This document shows, one piece after another, positions 37,762-50,128 of a stretch of 64,000 nt of DNA. The position numbers and the translations under genes were made by a program. The stretch covers positions 36,412,760 to 36,476,759 of the forward strand of contig OX365947.1 in NCBI GenBank assembly GCA_947247005.1, written 5' to 3'. This stretch comes from Spisula solida. Taxonomy: Eukaryota > Mollusca > Bivalvia > Venerida > Mactridae. Every line of letters starts with the position of its first letter. Position 1 is the first letter of the stretch. Under the pieces are notes generated by a model. It was not told where the DNA came from. It did not search any database and was given only the letters and a program-made list of their open reading frames with translations.

Positions 37762-38186
37762 CAGTGTAGCAATATCACGTGGCTTTTGACTACAGTTACA
37801 AGTAGAAATTTGTAAACATTGGAACACAAATATAGCCATAAGTATTTTATTTCTTCATCGATTTCTTTAAAATATACGCCACGCTAAGGGGAAAAGCATT
37901 TGCTTTCCATGAAATATAAGATCTTTTTCAGGAGTACGTATTACCGATTATTCCATTACCCTGTGAAACCTACACGTTCCACGGTTTCACAAGGTAATTG
38001 ACAAAACGGCACAGCCGCTGAAAAAGATTTTATATATCATGGAAAGCAAATAATTGTCTCCATAGCGTGGTGTATATTTCATAGAAATCGATAGAGAAAT
38101 AAAATATGTATGACTATTTTATTTTCCAATGTTTACAAATTTCTTCTTGTAACTGTAGTCAAATGTCACGTGGTATTGCTACACTG
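37762..38186. mobile_element. 425-bp foldback element, Tc1/mariner-like ends
   Basis: Almost the whole element is an inverted repeat: left arm 37762-37970, right arm about 37980-38186, around a short spacer at about 37974. It starts CAGTGTAGCAATATCACGTG and ends with the complement. The CAGTG...CACTG ends with TA at the right flank suggest a Tc1/mariner-type MITE; the left flank reads TT, so the duplication is incomplete. Conserved blocks include AATGTTTACAAATTTCT and TTGCTTTCCATG. Confidence 0.75.
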
Positions 38187-41100
38187 TACTTTATAAAGTT
38201 CAATGATAAGATTTTCAAGCATTGAATAGATTACAAACTGTTATACCATTCTTCACGAAAATTAAATGACGATCTTATTATTGATTCATCGTTTCCAGTT
38301 CAGGAAATGAATGGATTTTGATGTCTCATAAGTATACATTTTATCATTTGCAAGCATTACATTGCAGTTTGATTTGAACGTATTTTCTCTCATTTGAAAT
38401 TGGATTTATGTTATGGCATTGAGAGTAAATTGTATTTCGATTACTTTAGAATTTTATGTACGATTATTTCAATCCAGAATATTTTACAATAGTCGTTGTT
38501 TTTGTTTGGGAAATCATTTAATGACGGTTCCTGGTTTCTTACGTTGAAGGAGTGGTCGTGATTTTTTCAGTTAATTCCGTCATCGCCAACATGTGCACTA
38601 CGCAGTGCAGCCAAGTCGGCGATCTATTTAACTAATGTTAGAATCACATTAACCAACAGGGCACTGTAGTGTCTAATTCATCATGGACCTCGATTTGTGT
38701 GTGTCGGTACTGTCCGGTGACGATAATAATAAATTGACACACTGGTCGGTCCACTTTTACATTGTAAACAACTATAAAAGCTATTCAGACATCTATAATT
38801 TAATATCATATACGCTTTACCTATTTGCACACTCGTTGTATTGTTTTGTGTAAATATAAAATGAAAATGACTCTCACAGTATCCTTACTTCATAGTATAT
38901 GCGACAAACTACCGACCTTTCACAAGAGACCAGACTAGCTTCAAAACGTGAACATTTTACATCCCGGGTTTTCAACACCTAACGGTGATAGTAAGAATTC
39001 TTGTTGTCTACAAAAACTCCGTCATGGAAACATTTTCATATACAGGTACCTCTGCAATAACCTTATTCACATAACTTAACGAACTTATTACCAAGAGGTT
39101 ATGCACAATACAGAACTGCCGTTCGAATCATGTACAACTAAAGAAACGACACTACAGTCGCTGTTCTACCAGGCATTGTATTTAAATGAGTTAAAATCCC
39201 AAATGTGTAAAAACTTCTCAGTCAATACAGAGAACAAAGTGTGAATAACGCGGCGGTAGTTATGCTAATTATTGTTCACTTTGAAAAATTAAAGGTTATG
39301 TCAGTCTGACAGTCATGTCTGATTAATCAATTTTATCAGAACAAAGAACTGAAACATATAATCTTTATTGAATTGTCTGTGGATTATATATGTATCTCTT
39401 TTCCCTTGACGATTTTAATTGCACACAGCCGGCATACGTTATTCTGCTACTGTAAATTATTGGTGGCATAATATGGATAGAGGAAATAATGTTGAATCCC
39501 GATTTAGAACAGATTGTTGTTCTTGGTCACCTTTGAAAAGCTCACGTCTATTTTTCAATTGCATTAATATAGCTTTGACATTAGCAAATGTTGAGACATT
39601 TCAAAGAATAAGAAATTTATATAACTTACAATGCATTGCCGATGACAAAGATACGGGCTATACAAAATCTAACAAACAAATAGTAGCATGAAATAATCAC
39701 CTTAGTATGCATTGTTTAGATACCGTTAAATTATTAAATGTATTACGTGAATAGAATTTGACCATATGGTTTAATATATTGGAAGGAATGTCTACGGAGG
39801 TCGATTGATCGTCGGGATTTATTTTCTTGGACGATTTCAGTACATAAATCAACGAAAAGTTATCCCCTAGGGTTTATTTATTCAAATTTACAACTTTGAA
39901 ACTAAAACGTTCATGGTGTTTGTGTGTGTAACTGGTCGTTGGTAAAAGAAAGTTGACGGGTATTACCTAGCGTTTGTATTCGACTAAAAGCACGTTTTCT
40001 TCGAACACTAGGATGAACAAACTTTTATTAATGAATACCTGTATAAATGAGTCTAATCGATATTATTATGTGTTTTAATTACCAGGCACCGCAATAGTAT
40101 GAGTCCATTGATAACTAATGAAATTATATATGGTTCAGTAGTTCGAGGCATCAATTTGGCGACCATGTCCAATATGCCACAATGTCCTAAAGAGTAAATT
40201 AACTTAGAATCATATAACTATGCTTTAAAAGCGTCAGAAATGAAACATTTCTGCCATCAGCGTTCCATAAAAGTAACAAATTATTTCATTTCCTTGACTT
40301 TAGGTCATCAGTAGGGACATTTACACGGAATAGTAATTTACCTCTCAGAAAAAAGGTTCAGGCTAAATGAGAACTGAGAAATTATGTATAACATTGTTAT
40401 AACGCCTCGTGTGGTAATGTATCCGTGGTATTCGGTATAGTTTTCAACAGCGTTGTGTTTATATGTTCATGTTAAATGTATTTATAGAACATCAAGATGC
40501 AATATATATCATGCGGATAATAATGTCGATGCAGCGGAAAGGATGTACTTTGATAAATAATAATTGGATTTTCTGTTTGAATGATGAAGTTGGACCAACA
40601 TTTTGATTTTCTCAGCGAACCCCCGAGGAATGTTGTTTCTGACGACACAGCGTTGCGTTAATCAGGCCGGTAATGGTATTATATAAATGTTCAGTTTCTT
40701 TTTCTCTGGTAAAATCGTACTTTTACATATTTATTTTGCGATGTAATTGATAAAAATCTAGAGACAGTCTACACTGACAAAGAAGTCACCCACACATATT
40801 TCATGAGTTGGAAATCAATGGACACAGTTGATAAAATGAACAAAAGAGATGCATATTCGCGGAATTAAACTAGTGGACTATGCAAGCCTATAGTATTATA
40901 GAAGATTAACAACACTGTTATGATGTTAAGGGTGAAGGGAAGTAAGGCTAATCTGACACACATAAAAATCGAACGCTTTTACACCCGACCATTACTTTGT
41001 GGATAGGGCATGACAACGCTAGTCTGTTATTAAGTTTGTTTTACATTTCCTGTCGTGAAATATCACGTAGTGTTCCTGCGGACTTTTGTTTAAGCCATTA

Positions 41101-41200
41101 TGGTTCGTATCATGGGAGAAAACGGAAAACCATGAATGGTTAAAGGCGGATCAAAGTGTAGTTTTCTATGGCAAACTAGATGATACTGAAATAGTTCTAG
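38187..41200. other. No gene found
   Basis: AT-rich. A short ATG frame at 38683 (MDLDLCVSVLSG..., 56 codons) and a 90-codon frame at 39419-39691 lack domain or splice support. Confidence 0.5.
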
Positions 41201-41336
41201 AAGTCGCCGTAAAGTAATTTAGTGATCTGTAAAGTAATTTAGTGATTTATAAGTTGCCGTAATGTAATTCAGTGATCTGTAAGTCGCCGTAATGTAATTC
41301 AGTGATCTAAAAGTCACTATTATGTAATTCAGTGTT
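41201..41336 (+). repeat. 30-bp minisatellite, about 4.5 units
   Basis: Units of 30 bp contain AAGTCGCCGTAATGTAATTC and AGTGATCTGT. The second unit lacks the GTCGCCGT-containing 10 bp, and the last is diverged (AAGTCACTATTATG). The unit is not a source of a conserved frame. Confidence 0.75.
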
Positions 41337-44089
41337 GGCTTTATTACCATTAGGTATTTCATTAATACCATTCAAATGTTAATTGTAATGTCTTTTAGGA
41401 ACTCTTGACCACGATATAGTTATAAATTAATCACATGCTTGGCAATTATATTGTACTGTCTGGTAAAGCTGTACAGTGGAACTTACTATACATTGTATTT
41501 CTTTTCAGACGGTTTACAGAACGAAAAATACAAAAACTGAAATTGAATGAAGCAATGCAAAATGTAATGCAAGTAGAACGTTATGATAGAATTTCGAAAT
41601 CAAATAATACAGACTGTCATATGTATACAGTGTTTGGAAGCATGGTATCATTTCCGCCTCTTTGTAGTTAAACTTCGAACATGTAATGGTTTTGTTCCTA
41701 CATTACGAGACAATGTTCGTGAATATCGCGTGACTTGTGAGACGGGTTTTAAAATCATATAAAAACAATGAATTCAAGCTTTTTGGAACATCGTAAGATT
41801 CGTATGTAGATTCAAGTTGGCCGTACTCGTTACTCGTATTATTATTAATTGTCATCATACTTAAAACCTATTTAGAAAATACTTAACTAGATGTTTTTCA
41901 TATAAATTACATCATGCAATTATTCTAAAAATATCATCATTTTTCATGTTTTATGGTAACACAAATTTTCTGACAAATACCCTTTATTAGTTTAAACTCA
42001 ACTAAAAGGATATTGACAGAAGCAAATAAATATAAAGTCACGACGATATATGCTATTTATATGAATTATTTTAGCATTTTCTGTAATTGTATTATTCTAT
42101 TAGATTCGTTTTCATTTTATCAATTATCATTGTACTTGTTGTCTTTTGAATTTCGTATACTTTTGGAAGATGGCTTGTTAATTTCTGGGTAGTTAGTATA
42201 ATTATCTATAATTACTTAGCATGATAACAAAAAAAACTGATACGTTTCTGTATCGGTTAACTTATGATGTTTCATTATACGTGAATAACTTACCGTTTAA
42301 AATGTAATTTTCGTGAAGATGTCCAGAAATTGAAAGCCATTTTATATCACGCGTCCGATGATCGTATATAAATGATAATGTCAAATGTAACGTATTAGCA
42401 GTCCAAATCTATATAAAATTAATAACACATGTCAGTGTTGAAATTGTGTAAAACAATACATTACTTTTTTCTAACTTGGATATAAAAATCACTGATTTTT
42501 CCGTCAACTGAATTTCCAAATGAATGAAGCCAAGTTGATCACAATTCGGAAAAAAACAACGTACTAAAATGTTAATCGTATATTCAACACTGACTATGTT
42601 ACTACTTTGTGCACAGAAGAATATAACTATATCCAATTAAAGTTCAGCCTACGAAGAAATTTATGAAAATTCACGAGTAAGCTTTGGTTTGTCGCTGGAT
42701 TCCCCTAGTATACACCTGTGATGGCCTTGCGTTATCCGATAATAAACTAGACGGTACAGCGTTCGGCTCCGATACTCACTCACAGAGATTTCCCTGTTTC
42801 ATTTGTCGGTAGATAGAGCTGGAATTATCGAAGATTTTACCCACACAGTATTGTTTTATACGCGTTGTCAACCAGCGATCCGTATTCATATTCAACTATT
42901 CGCTGTTATAAATACGTATAACATAAAATCGTTATCATTAGTTTGGATTATATTTCGTGAAATATTTCACTGACATGTTTCATTAACGGAAGCGTGCATT
43001 TAAAAGACTGGTAATATCCAGAGATCCACAAAATGGCAAAAGAAATACATAAGGCCAAGAAGCGGAATAACAGGGAACAATATGACGTAACGCACGCTAC
43101 TGAGTACACGCTTGCTGTAGAACAGTAGTTGATAAATGTTATATGATAGTCTTTAATCATAGAATGGAGACAAGACCCGGCAGATAAACATCTGCGTATA
43201 ATTGGTAACACAAACTATTGGTCATCGGCATAAAATAACACCCGTTTTATTCAAAATAACTTTTAATTTATAGGATATTTCATCGGCCGGCACCAAAAGT
43301 GACGTGTTTTAACATATCATTGTCAAAAATCACGGGTGTTAAAAATAAAAAAGTAAAACAATAAACTGTCAACACGAAAAGGTGTAATTTTGCAAAAACT
43401 TGCCGAAATTTTTAATAAGACGCAAGATCAGTACACAGCTACATTTTCATGAGTATAAATAAAATAATATTATTATGATTGCATTTTTAAAATATTATTT
43501 TTGTTATATCAACAATGTCAAAAAATTCCCAAAGCATTCAAGACAACAGTTTTTGAGGTAATAACAATAATGCGTGTGTTTCGATATTCGAAACGTTATA
43601 TTCAAATCACGTATAAGTCATAGTACGTTGAAATAAAATAAAACTAGATTTATCACTGTCGTGACCAGGGCCCCGTGGTAGTATGCCAAGAGAATCGGGT
43701 GGGTAGAAAAGCACAGAAGGAAAGTGGTGTTGCATAATTATCAGTGCTATTACATGTAGTTGCAATTTTCTGTACTAAGACAAAATAATAAAGTCATATC
43801 TATACATGTACTGATGCCTGAAATAAAGTAATTCACTTCCTTCTAAAACAACAAGCAAATGTTTAATTTCCAAAATTTAAACCATGATGAACTTTGACTT
43901 TAATTAAGAACTTATTTTTTTATATACTAAGTGTGCACACTTAATTAAATTTAATAATGATATTGGTTTCATTGACATTGCCCTGTTCCTACATCATCCT
44001 GATTGGTCAATATTGATTGCAAGATGGAAATACACAAACAGAACTACATTAATATGTTTGTTTTGTGTGCAAGTGTTTAAAGGAACTAG
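41337..44089. other. No gene found
   Basis: A 78-codon frame at 41435-41671 contains a possible acceptor (TTTCTTTTCAG ending near 41508) followed by RFTERKIQKLKLNEAM, but nothing confirms it. Weak inverted ends (AACACCCG / CGGGTGTT) occur at 43236 and 43343. Confidence 0.45.
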
Positions 44090-44770
44090 TCAAAATTTAC
44101 TAAATCTAGAGTTGTTGCCCTTTGCTGTAAGTATTGTTTTGTGCTCCACAAACATGCACTTATTGTAGTAGTCAGTACCAGAGTAAGTTTCATCTGAATA
44201 TCTTGTATGGTTTTTGAACTATGGCCAATATGTAAGTTTTTGAAGCTGAAAAAGGGGCGTAAGTGAACATTTATCAAAGCTAGAGTTGTTGCCCTTTACT
44301 TCAAATATGTGTATTATCACTGGCAATAAGTACAGCTAGTTTCATAGGAATATCTATTGTTGTTTTGAAGTTTTGAAGAAAATAACATGAAAAATGAGGA
44401 AAATTGGAATTGAACAAAGGGCCATAATTCTTAAAATAATTTAGCTCGAGTTATGTAACTTGTCATAAATTATGGTACTGTTGTTGTAAGCTTATGTTAA
44501 AAGTTTGTAGTTAATATCTTTAATGGTTTGCAAGTTATTAAGAAAAAAAGCCGAAAAATGCGGAAAATTTGAAATTTTACAAAGGGCCATAATTCTTCCA
44601 ATAATGTTATGTAACTTGCCATGTAATAGCGTACTATTAGTGTGAGCTTATGTTTAAAGTTTGAAGTTGATATCTATAATGGTTTGCACGTTATTTAGAA
44701 AAGACATGGAAAATGTGGACGGACGGACGGACGGACGGACAGGGTTATTACTATAGGGCACGCAATTTTT
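44090..44770 (+). repeat. Tandem-unit repeat with (GGAC)6 tract
   Basis: AGAGTTGTTGCCCTTT occurs at 44107 and 44284, and CAAAGGGCCATAATTCTT at 44415 and 44580, giving units of about 165-177 bp. The array ends in (GGAC) repeats at 44717-44742, then AGGGTTATTACTATAGGGCA. This is the same organisation as the repeat at 36271-36640 but with different core units. The short minus-strand open frame at 44086-44277 is a by-product. Confidence 0.72.
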
Positions 44771-45148
44771 GCAAGTCCCTAATTAGAAATATTATTTTAG
44801 TTAAGTTTGTAGTTATAAAAATGCAACAGGATTGCTTTTAAAATAAGTCCGAGACACTTTATTATGTGTGTGGAGGAAGAATGCCCTACGGTGCAATTTT
44901 GCGACGTGCTTGACGTTTTTATACAACGCAATTTGTTATAGTGGACGCAATACATAAAACGATTGATAAAACGCGACTTATTTTGAGTGACACTCAGCTA
45001 TACCCATGTGCATGGAGAAGTGTGCAAGGGAGTGAATAAGTGGGTGAGTTTGATACTTGTGTTGTGGTGGGCACTGCTAAATTTGGAACATTACAATTAA
45101 CAGCCACCCCGTGTCTAATTCATTTCGTTAATATTATAAGGCATATAC

Positions 45149-45174
45149 GTAAGTAATTAAGTAAGTAAGTAAAT
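45149..45174 (-). repeat. (TAAG)n 3' tail microsatellite of the LINE
   Basis: A short TAAG array (plus strand) sits immediately beyond the AATAAAG-bearing 3' end of the minus-strand LINE. Tandem tetranucleotide tails in place of poly(A) are typical of L2/CR1-type elements and mark the 3' terminus. Confidence 0.75.
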
Positions 45175-46900
45175 AAAGTCTTTATTTTACGAGGCTAACA
45201 TATTTACAATATTGCAATCTTCCATATGGGCCTCAACATATTTACATATTATGTACACATGGGTACACTACATAATGGACAAGTTATATACAAATATAAA
45301 TAACACAGTATTAATTCCATAGACAATTGTTAGACAATAGTATTGAACACGTACATGAATCATGAAAATAAACATCTTGTCACTTACATTTGCAAATAAT
45401 AAAGACATGCAAACAATTGGTAATAATATATTGTGCTAAACATATATTCACATGATGGGTCTCGTGTATTACATTGCTTAACTATGGGTATTTCCATTTG
45501 ATGTATGCATTTTGGAATTTATGTATTGAGTTTGATGCTCGTATTGACTTAGGTATATCATTCCACATTTTTTGTCTTGAGTAGGCAAGTGATTTTCTAG
45601 AAAATTCAAACTTTGGTGATGGCACAAATAGTTCTTCATTGGTTACTGATCTTAGATTACATGAATGAACTTGGTTTAATTTTGTAATTTTTTGTTGCAT
45701 GTATTTTGGAAACTGATTTTCGTTGAGTGATTTGTACACAAGAATATATTTTTTATATTCAACTCTTTGGTCAAATTTCATCCACTGAAGTTTATTGAAA
45801 AGAACCTCAGAGGGAGTGTCAAAGTCTTTTACGTCAAGTAGGACGCGTGCTGCCCGTTTTTGGAATTTAATGATTTCATCATTGAGTATTTTGTCTGTGT
45901 GAGCCCAAATTGAACAGCAATAATCTAGGTGTGGGAAGGTGTAAGCATTAAAGAATAATTTTCTTGTTGGTACATCTAGGTATTGTTTGATTCGCATGAG
46001 TAAATAGAGTTGTGTATTACATTTTTTTATTGTTTTGTCAATGTGAGTTTTCCATTTGAGTGAGTTATCTATATTAATTCCAAGAAGTCTTTCATTGTCT
46101 GAAATTTCGATATCATGGTTGTGTAATTTTAGTTTGATGTCCGGGATTCTGTGTTTGTTGGTTGGTTTTGTAATATACATATGTTTTGTCTTTTGTGCAT
46201 TGAGTATCATGGAGTTTTGTATGCACCATGTGTCTACAATGTCAAGATCGAATTGAAGGGTTTGATGAATGTCTTGAATTGTATATCCTGATGCTGAAAG
46301 TGTTGTGTCATCAGCAAAGATGTATGTTGTTTAAGACTTAACATGGTATGGTAAATCATTTTTATAAATGAGAAATAACAGGGGTCCCAAGACTGAGCCT
46401 TGTGGAACACCCTGATATGATTTCAGCGGGGTTTAAAAGTTTTACGGAAACACACACTTTCTGTGTTCTGTTTGAGAGATAGGAAGTTATCCATGCTATA
46501 ATCTTTGATGATATATGGTAATATTGGAGCTTGTGTATCAGAATATTGTGGTTGACAAGGTCAAATGCTTTCCATTATTGATTGCACTGATCCAGTCATC
46601 CTCTGTATTTGTAAGTGCAGTTTCACAAGAGTGTTTGGCTCTGAATCCTGATTGTAGGGCATACAACAAGGAATGCCTTTTAAGGAATTGTTTTAGTTCA
46701 TCAGAGACGTGTTTCTCATATAGTTTTGATATAAATGGAAGTATTGATATAGGACGATAATTACATTTATCTGATTTTTTGCCCTTTTGAAGATGGGAAT
46801 TACTTTTGATTGTTTTAGAGATTATGAAAATATTTAGCATTTATGCTCATGTTTATTATGGATGCAAGAGATTTTGCTATTATTGGAGATGACGTATATA
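45149..46900 (-). pseudogene. 5'-truncated non-LTR retrotransposon (L2/CR1-like LINE), reverse transcriptase pseudogene
   Basis: Reading right to left, the relic shows reverse transcriptase segments in the usual order. A YRPISILPFISKLYEKHV block and a QSGFRAKHSCETAL block lie in 46538-46840. Palm motif A (AFDLVNHNIL) is at 46542-46568, GVPQGSVLGPLLF at about 46380-46417, and the catalytic FADD at 46307-46318. A 242-codon frame (45482-46210) then covers the thumb and the typical C-terminus, including PHLDYCCSIWAH and KFQKRAARVLL. It is broken: frameshifts near 46560 and 46420, a further shift near 46790, and an in-frame stop at 46331-46333. A 3' UTR of about 310 bp ends with AATAAAG and a short TTAC/ACTT tandem tail (45149-45174), as in LINEs of this group. 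No endonuclease domain remains, consistent with 5' truncation at insertion. Confidence 0.88.
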
Positions 46901-48859
46901 TAGTGTAAATTAATGAAGAAACTACCATTCCTTATTCCGTATATAGAAAGCGTTAATAAATTATTGCACTCCACAATCCATACTATCCTTTATTTCACAC
47001 CATCTCCGCACTTTTAGATATAAATAATGTTCCCGATATGTTACCATTTCATTATATCTGGTAAAACCTCAATAATAAGGCCAGTTTCGGAACACCCTCG
47101 AAAACTGGTCTCATTATTGTGTGGGTCGATGTTAACTAACGAGCAAAGCAGCGACATTAACCTGTAAATGGTGGTATTGTTGTTGAGATGGTCTGTGGTT
47201 GAGCTATCAGTGAATCAGAGGGGTATACGTTCCTGAGTACATGTATATCCTCTTTTGTATTTCAGCACTAATGTAAGTTAGATAGTTTCTACATTTCAGA
47301 AAAGTTTCCGTTTACAGCCCAATCTGCTAGATGTCGGACTCGCTATTTTTCGTTCAGATATTTCTTTTAATATACTATCAAATTTAATCGAAAGTTTGTT
47401 ATACTGAGACTATTAATACACTGTACAAAAAGAAACGCGCATGTTGTAACGCACGCGATTGAGTACGTTTGTAATTCCTAACACTGCATGTAGAACAGAA
47501 GTTGATAAACGTTTCAATTTCATTCGGTACATTACATATTGTGAGCGACACTCAGCAAAACACTTATTCTAGAATAATATTGATTTGTTTCACATAAAAG
47601 AGTGCATGGATAAGTGTGCAATGGAATGAATAAGTGAGTAAGTTAGAATATTGTCCGATAGATAACGAGTGACATATTCAGCGTTATATTGAACAAACTG
47701 GAGAATGTGCGACCGAAAACACACAAAGTCATCCATTGTTGAATTAAAGAACAATGTAATTAATTGATAAAAGTATCGTCGTTTTCGACATAGTAAATTA
47801 TTGCAGAGTTTAACATGTACATTTAGACCATGAAACAAGTAAATATGTACAGTACTTAATATGTTGACGTAAAATGACGTTACACAAACGTACCCAGTAC
47901 CGTGCGTTACGTCTATACATATTGATGACAAAACGTTAAAACTACGTCATTCTTAAATTCCAAGAAAACACATTATGCTAAAACTATGAATAACAATATA
48001 AAACGAGGCCAAAATGGGAGACACTTAAACAGATATCAGGTAATGTTATAAATCACCAAAAAACTGCATTTACGACGAAGAGGGACCAGATGTCAGTCAC
48101 ACTTGAAACAGCAGAAGTATGTCTTTGATATTTTCAAATCCGTCCCCAAAAATGTTGTTTCTTCGAATTATTGCAATGGATTGTGCGTGACATTTCGTTT
48201 TCAATACCAAGTTTAAAAAGCCAATTTATAGAAAAGAAGCTACAATGCTTTAAACATAAGTTTATCATTTGAAGAAATGATCTCAATATTCATGAGAGCA
48301 GTTGTTACCCTTGCCTATAAAAAGGGCCTTGTTGGAAATATTTTTCTCGCTTTACTAATGCGTTTGACCTATCAATCACAGTTAACAACTTGAAATCCTG
48401 CAAATATATTATAACAGAGTTGAAAATGCTATTACTTGGCCTATTAAAATATAATTTTCTCGCAGTAATGTATGTGTGTTTTGAAAAACATACTGAACTT
48501 TGTACTCGTTGACATCTCTAGTACATTTGTATATTATCATTATCAAACAAAACGTATCTAAAATGTACGTACATTTTAACAGCTTTTGTGAAAGATACAT
48601 ATCTAAAATGAATATAAATCATCGTAAAATTTGTTAGAATTGTCCCTTATCGTCATTTTAGTCGTATATGACATGCTTAATTATTTAATATAATTGTCAA
48701 AGCCTATTAAAGGATTGCTCCGGTTTGATGCGTTCTCGTATACTCTAGGGAGAAGACGTCGGTTCTATCAAGCGGTTTTCTTGATTATGACGAAATGGTT
48801 TGACATGATAATCGCATTTATTCAGGTTTACATAAACACCGCGTATAAACCAATTCACC
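46901..48859. other. No gene found; shared repeat words
   Basis: A segment at 47530-47645 (GCGACACTCAGC, GTGCATGGATAAGTGTGCAA, GAATGAATAAGTGAG) matches 44985-45055, and 47445-47515 resembles 43085-43140. These are copies of an uncharacterised repeat around the LINE. The 113-codon minus frame at 47590-47931 overlaps it and is not supported. Confidence 0.5.
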
Positions 48860-48990
48860 GTACTCATTATTGTGATACTATACAATTCAACGTGTACTCA
48901 TTATTTTGATTGAAACATCCGATGATTCACCCTTACTGTACTCATTATTGCAATCCTATACAATTCAACGTGTACTCATTATTGCGATAA
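48860..48990 (+). repeat. 78-bp tandem duplication
   Basis: GTACTCATTATTG followed by CTATACAATTCAACGTGTAC occurs at 48860 and 48938. The copies differ by few substitutions. Each unit itself starts and ends with GTACTCATTATT. Confidence 0.75.
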
Positions 48991-49035
48991 CAGGAAGTTG
49001 ACTGGTTTATACACTGTGATGAACATTCCATATGA

Positions 49036-49640
49036 TCTAACAGCAGTCGAAACCACAGAAAGCTTTGTTGAATGAACATGATATAGTACTAGTGTCATTG
49101 TTTTAGAGAAGGAAATTACAATCCTTCCTTCATAATTAAAGCGATACAGATAGAGTAGTTTAGTTTAGTTTAGGTTTACATAAACATTCTTCATATATTT
49201 TAAATAATCTGATAGCAGACGAAATCATTAGGAAGCTTTGTTAAGTCATCATGGTATAGTACTAGTCTTCTTGTGTTTTTTTGAGAGTAGAGAATTAAAA
49301 TTCTACCAACAGAATTACAGCGATACAGATAGAGGATAGTTGTTGATTTTGGTGTAAGATCGAATTTTATTTCACCGAATAATCACATAAACCAATAGTT
49401 TCTTGAGTGACGCAGTTATGAGTGCAACATTTCAATTTCTATGATCACGAATGAAATTTGATCTTTAATCGAAAATCAATTAATTGGAGAGTAGAGAATT
49501 AAAATTCTACCAACATCACCGAGTGATCACTGAAATATATAGTTTCCCGAGTGACGTCGTCATGAGTGCAAAATATAATTTTCTGTGATCACAAGTGAAG
49601 TGAAATATGATCTTTAACCAAAAATTCATTAATTTTCTGT
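49036..49640 (+). repeat. Interleaved local duplications A, B and C
   Basis: Pair A (49036-49158 and 49208-49339) shares GAAAGCTTTGTT, ATATAGTACTAGT and GCGATACAGATAGAG. Pair B (49371-49485 and 49516-49637) shares CACCGA, TAGTTTC, GAGTGACG, ATGAGTGCAA and ATATGATCTTTAA-like words. Element C, 28 bp containing GAGAGTAGAGAATTAAAATT, is identical at 49283-49310 (inside A) and 49487-49514 (between the B copies). This suggests overlapping local duplications. Confidence 0.65.
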
Positions 49641-50089
49641 TTAGTATATGCTTCAAATTCTCGTAAAATAGTACAGTAATTGGCCCCAAAATTACTTTGA
49701 CATTAAAGTCGTGACAATTATATCGTCTTAATACACCTGTTTGTATTCATACTAACATTGTTCGTTGTCAAAATATGTATTCTCGCCCGTCACGTGAACA
49801 CGCGCGACGTGACGTTATTTTAGCGGAATGTACGTTAAAGGTATTGTTCCTATTGTACGTACACGTCGAAATTACGCTTGAACGCTAGGCCAAAAAATAA
49901 GGAAAACATGACATCCAGAATTTTGTGTTCTACTAAAAAGGTGTATAATTGTATTGACCATTTTCCTTAAAAAATTGTATTTATTTTGCATTTGATGAAT
50001 GATGACCTATAAACTTTATTCTACGTGTGAAATACAAGTTGTTGACATTGTGTGCTTTCATATCTTTTAACAGTTCAATAACTGGGCGC

Positions 50090-50128
50090 GCTGTGGCATT
50101 GAATGATAATTTCATTCAATGCCACAGC
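50090..50128. repeat. Perfect 17-bp stem hairpin, 5-nt loop
   Basis: GCTGTGGCATTGAATGA is followed after TAATT by its exact complement. There is no U-tract or neighbouring gene to suggest a terminator. Confidence 0.75.

Noticed and set aside
41435..41671. Possible exon RFTERKIQKLKLNEAM after a TTTCTTTTCAG acceptor
   Set aside because: No donor, partner exon or known domain; the frame is AT-rich like its surroundings. Kept only as a note.
43236..43343. Weak inverted ends AACACCCG / CGGGTGTT, a possible tiny MITE
   Set aside because: Only 8-10 bp match, no target duplication, and the interior does not pair; chance is plausible.
46056..46760. Plus-strand open frames within the LINE
   Set aside because: They are antisense to the reverse transcriptase pseudogene.
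45149..46900. Integrated retrovirus or viral polymerase
   Set aside because: Motif order, the FADD motif, lack of LTRs, gag, protease or integrase, and the tandem-repeat 3' tail identify a non-LTR LINE rather than a virus.
47590..47931. A 113-codon minus-strand frame
   Set aside because: It overlaps a repeated segment, has Cys/Tyr/His-rich low-information composition, and shows no recognisable domain or splice context.
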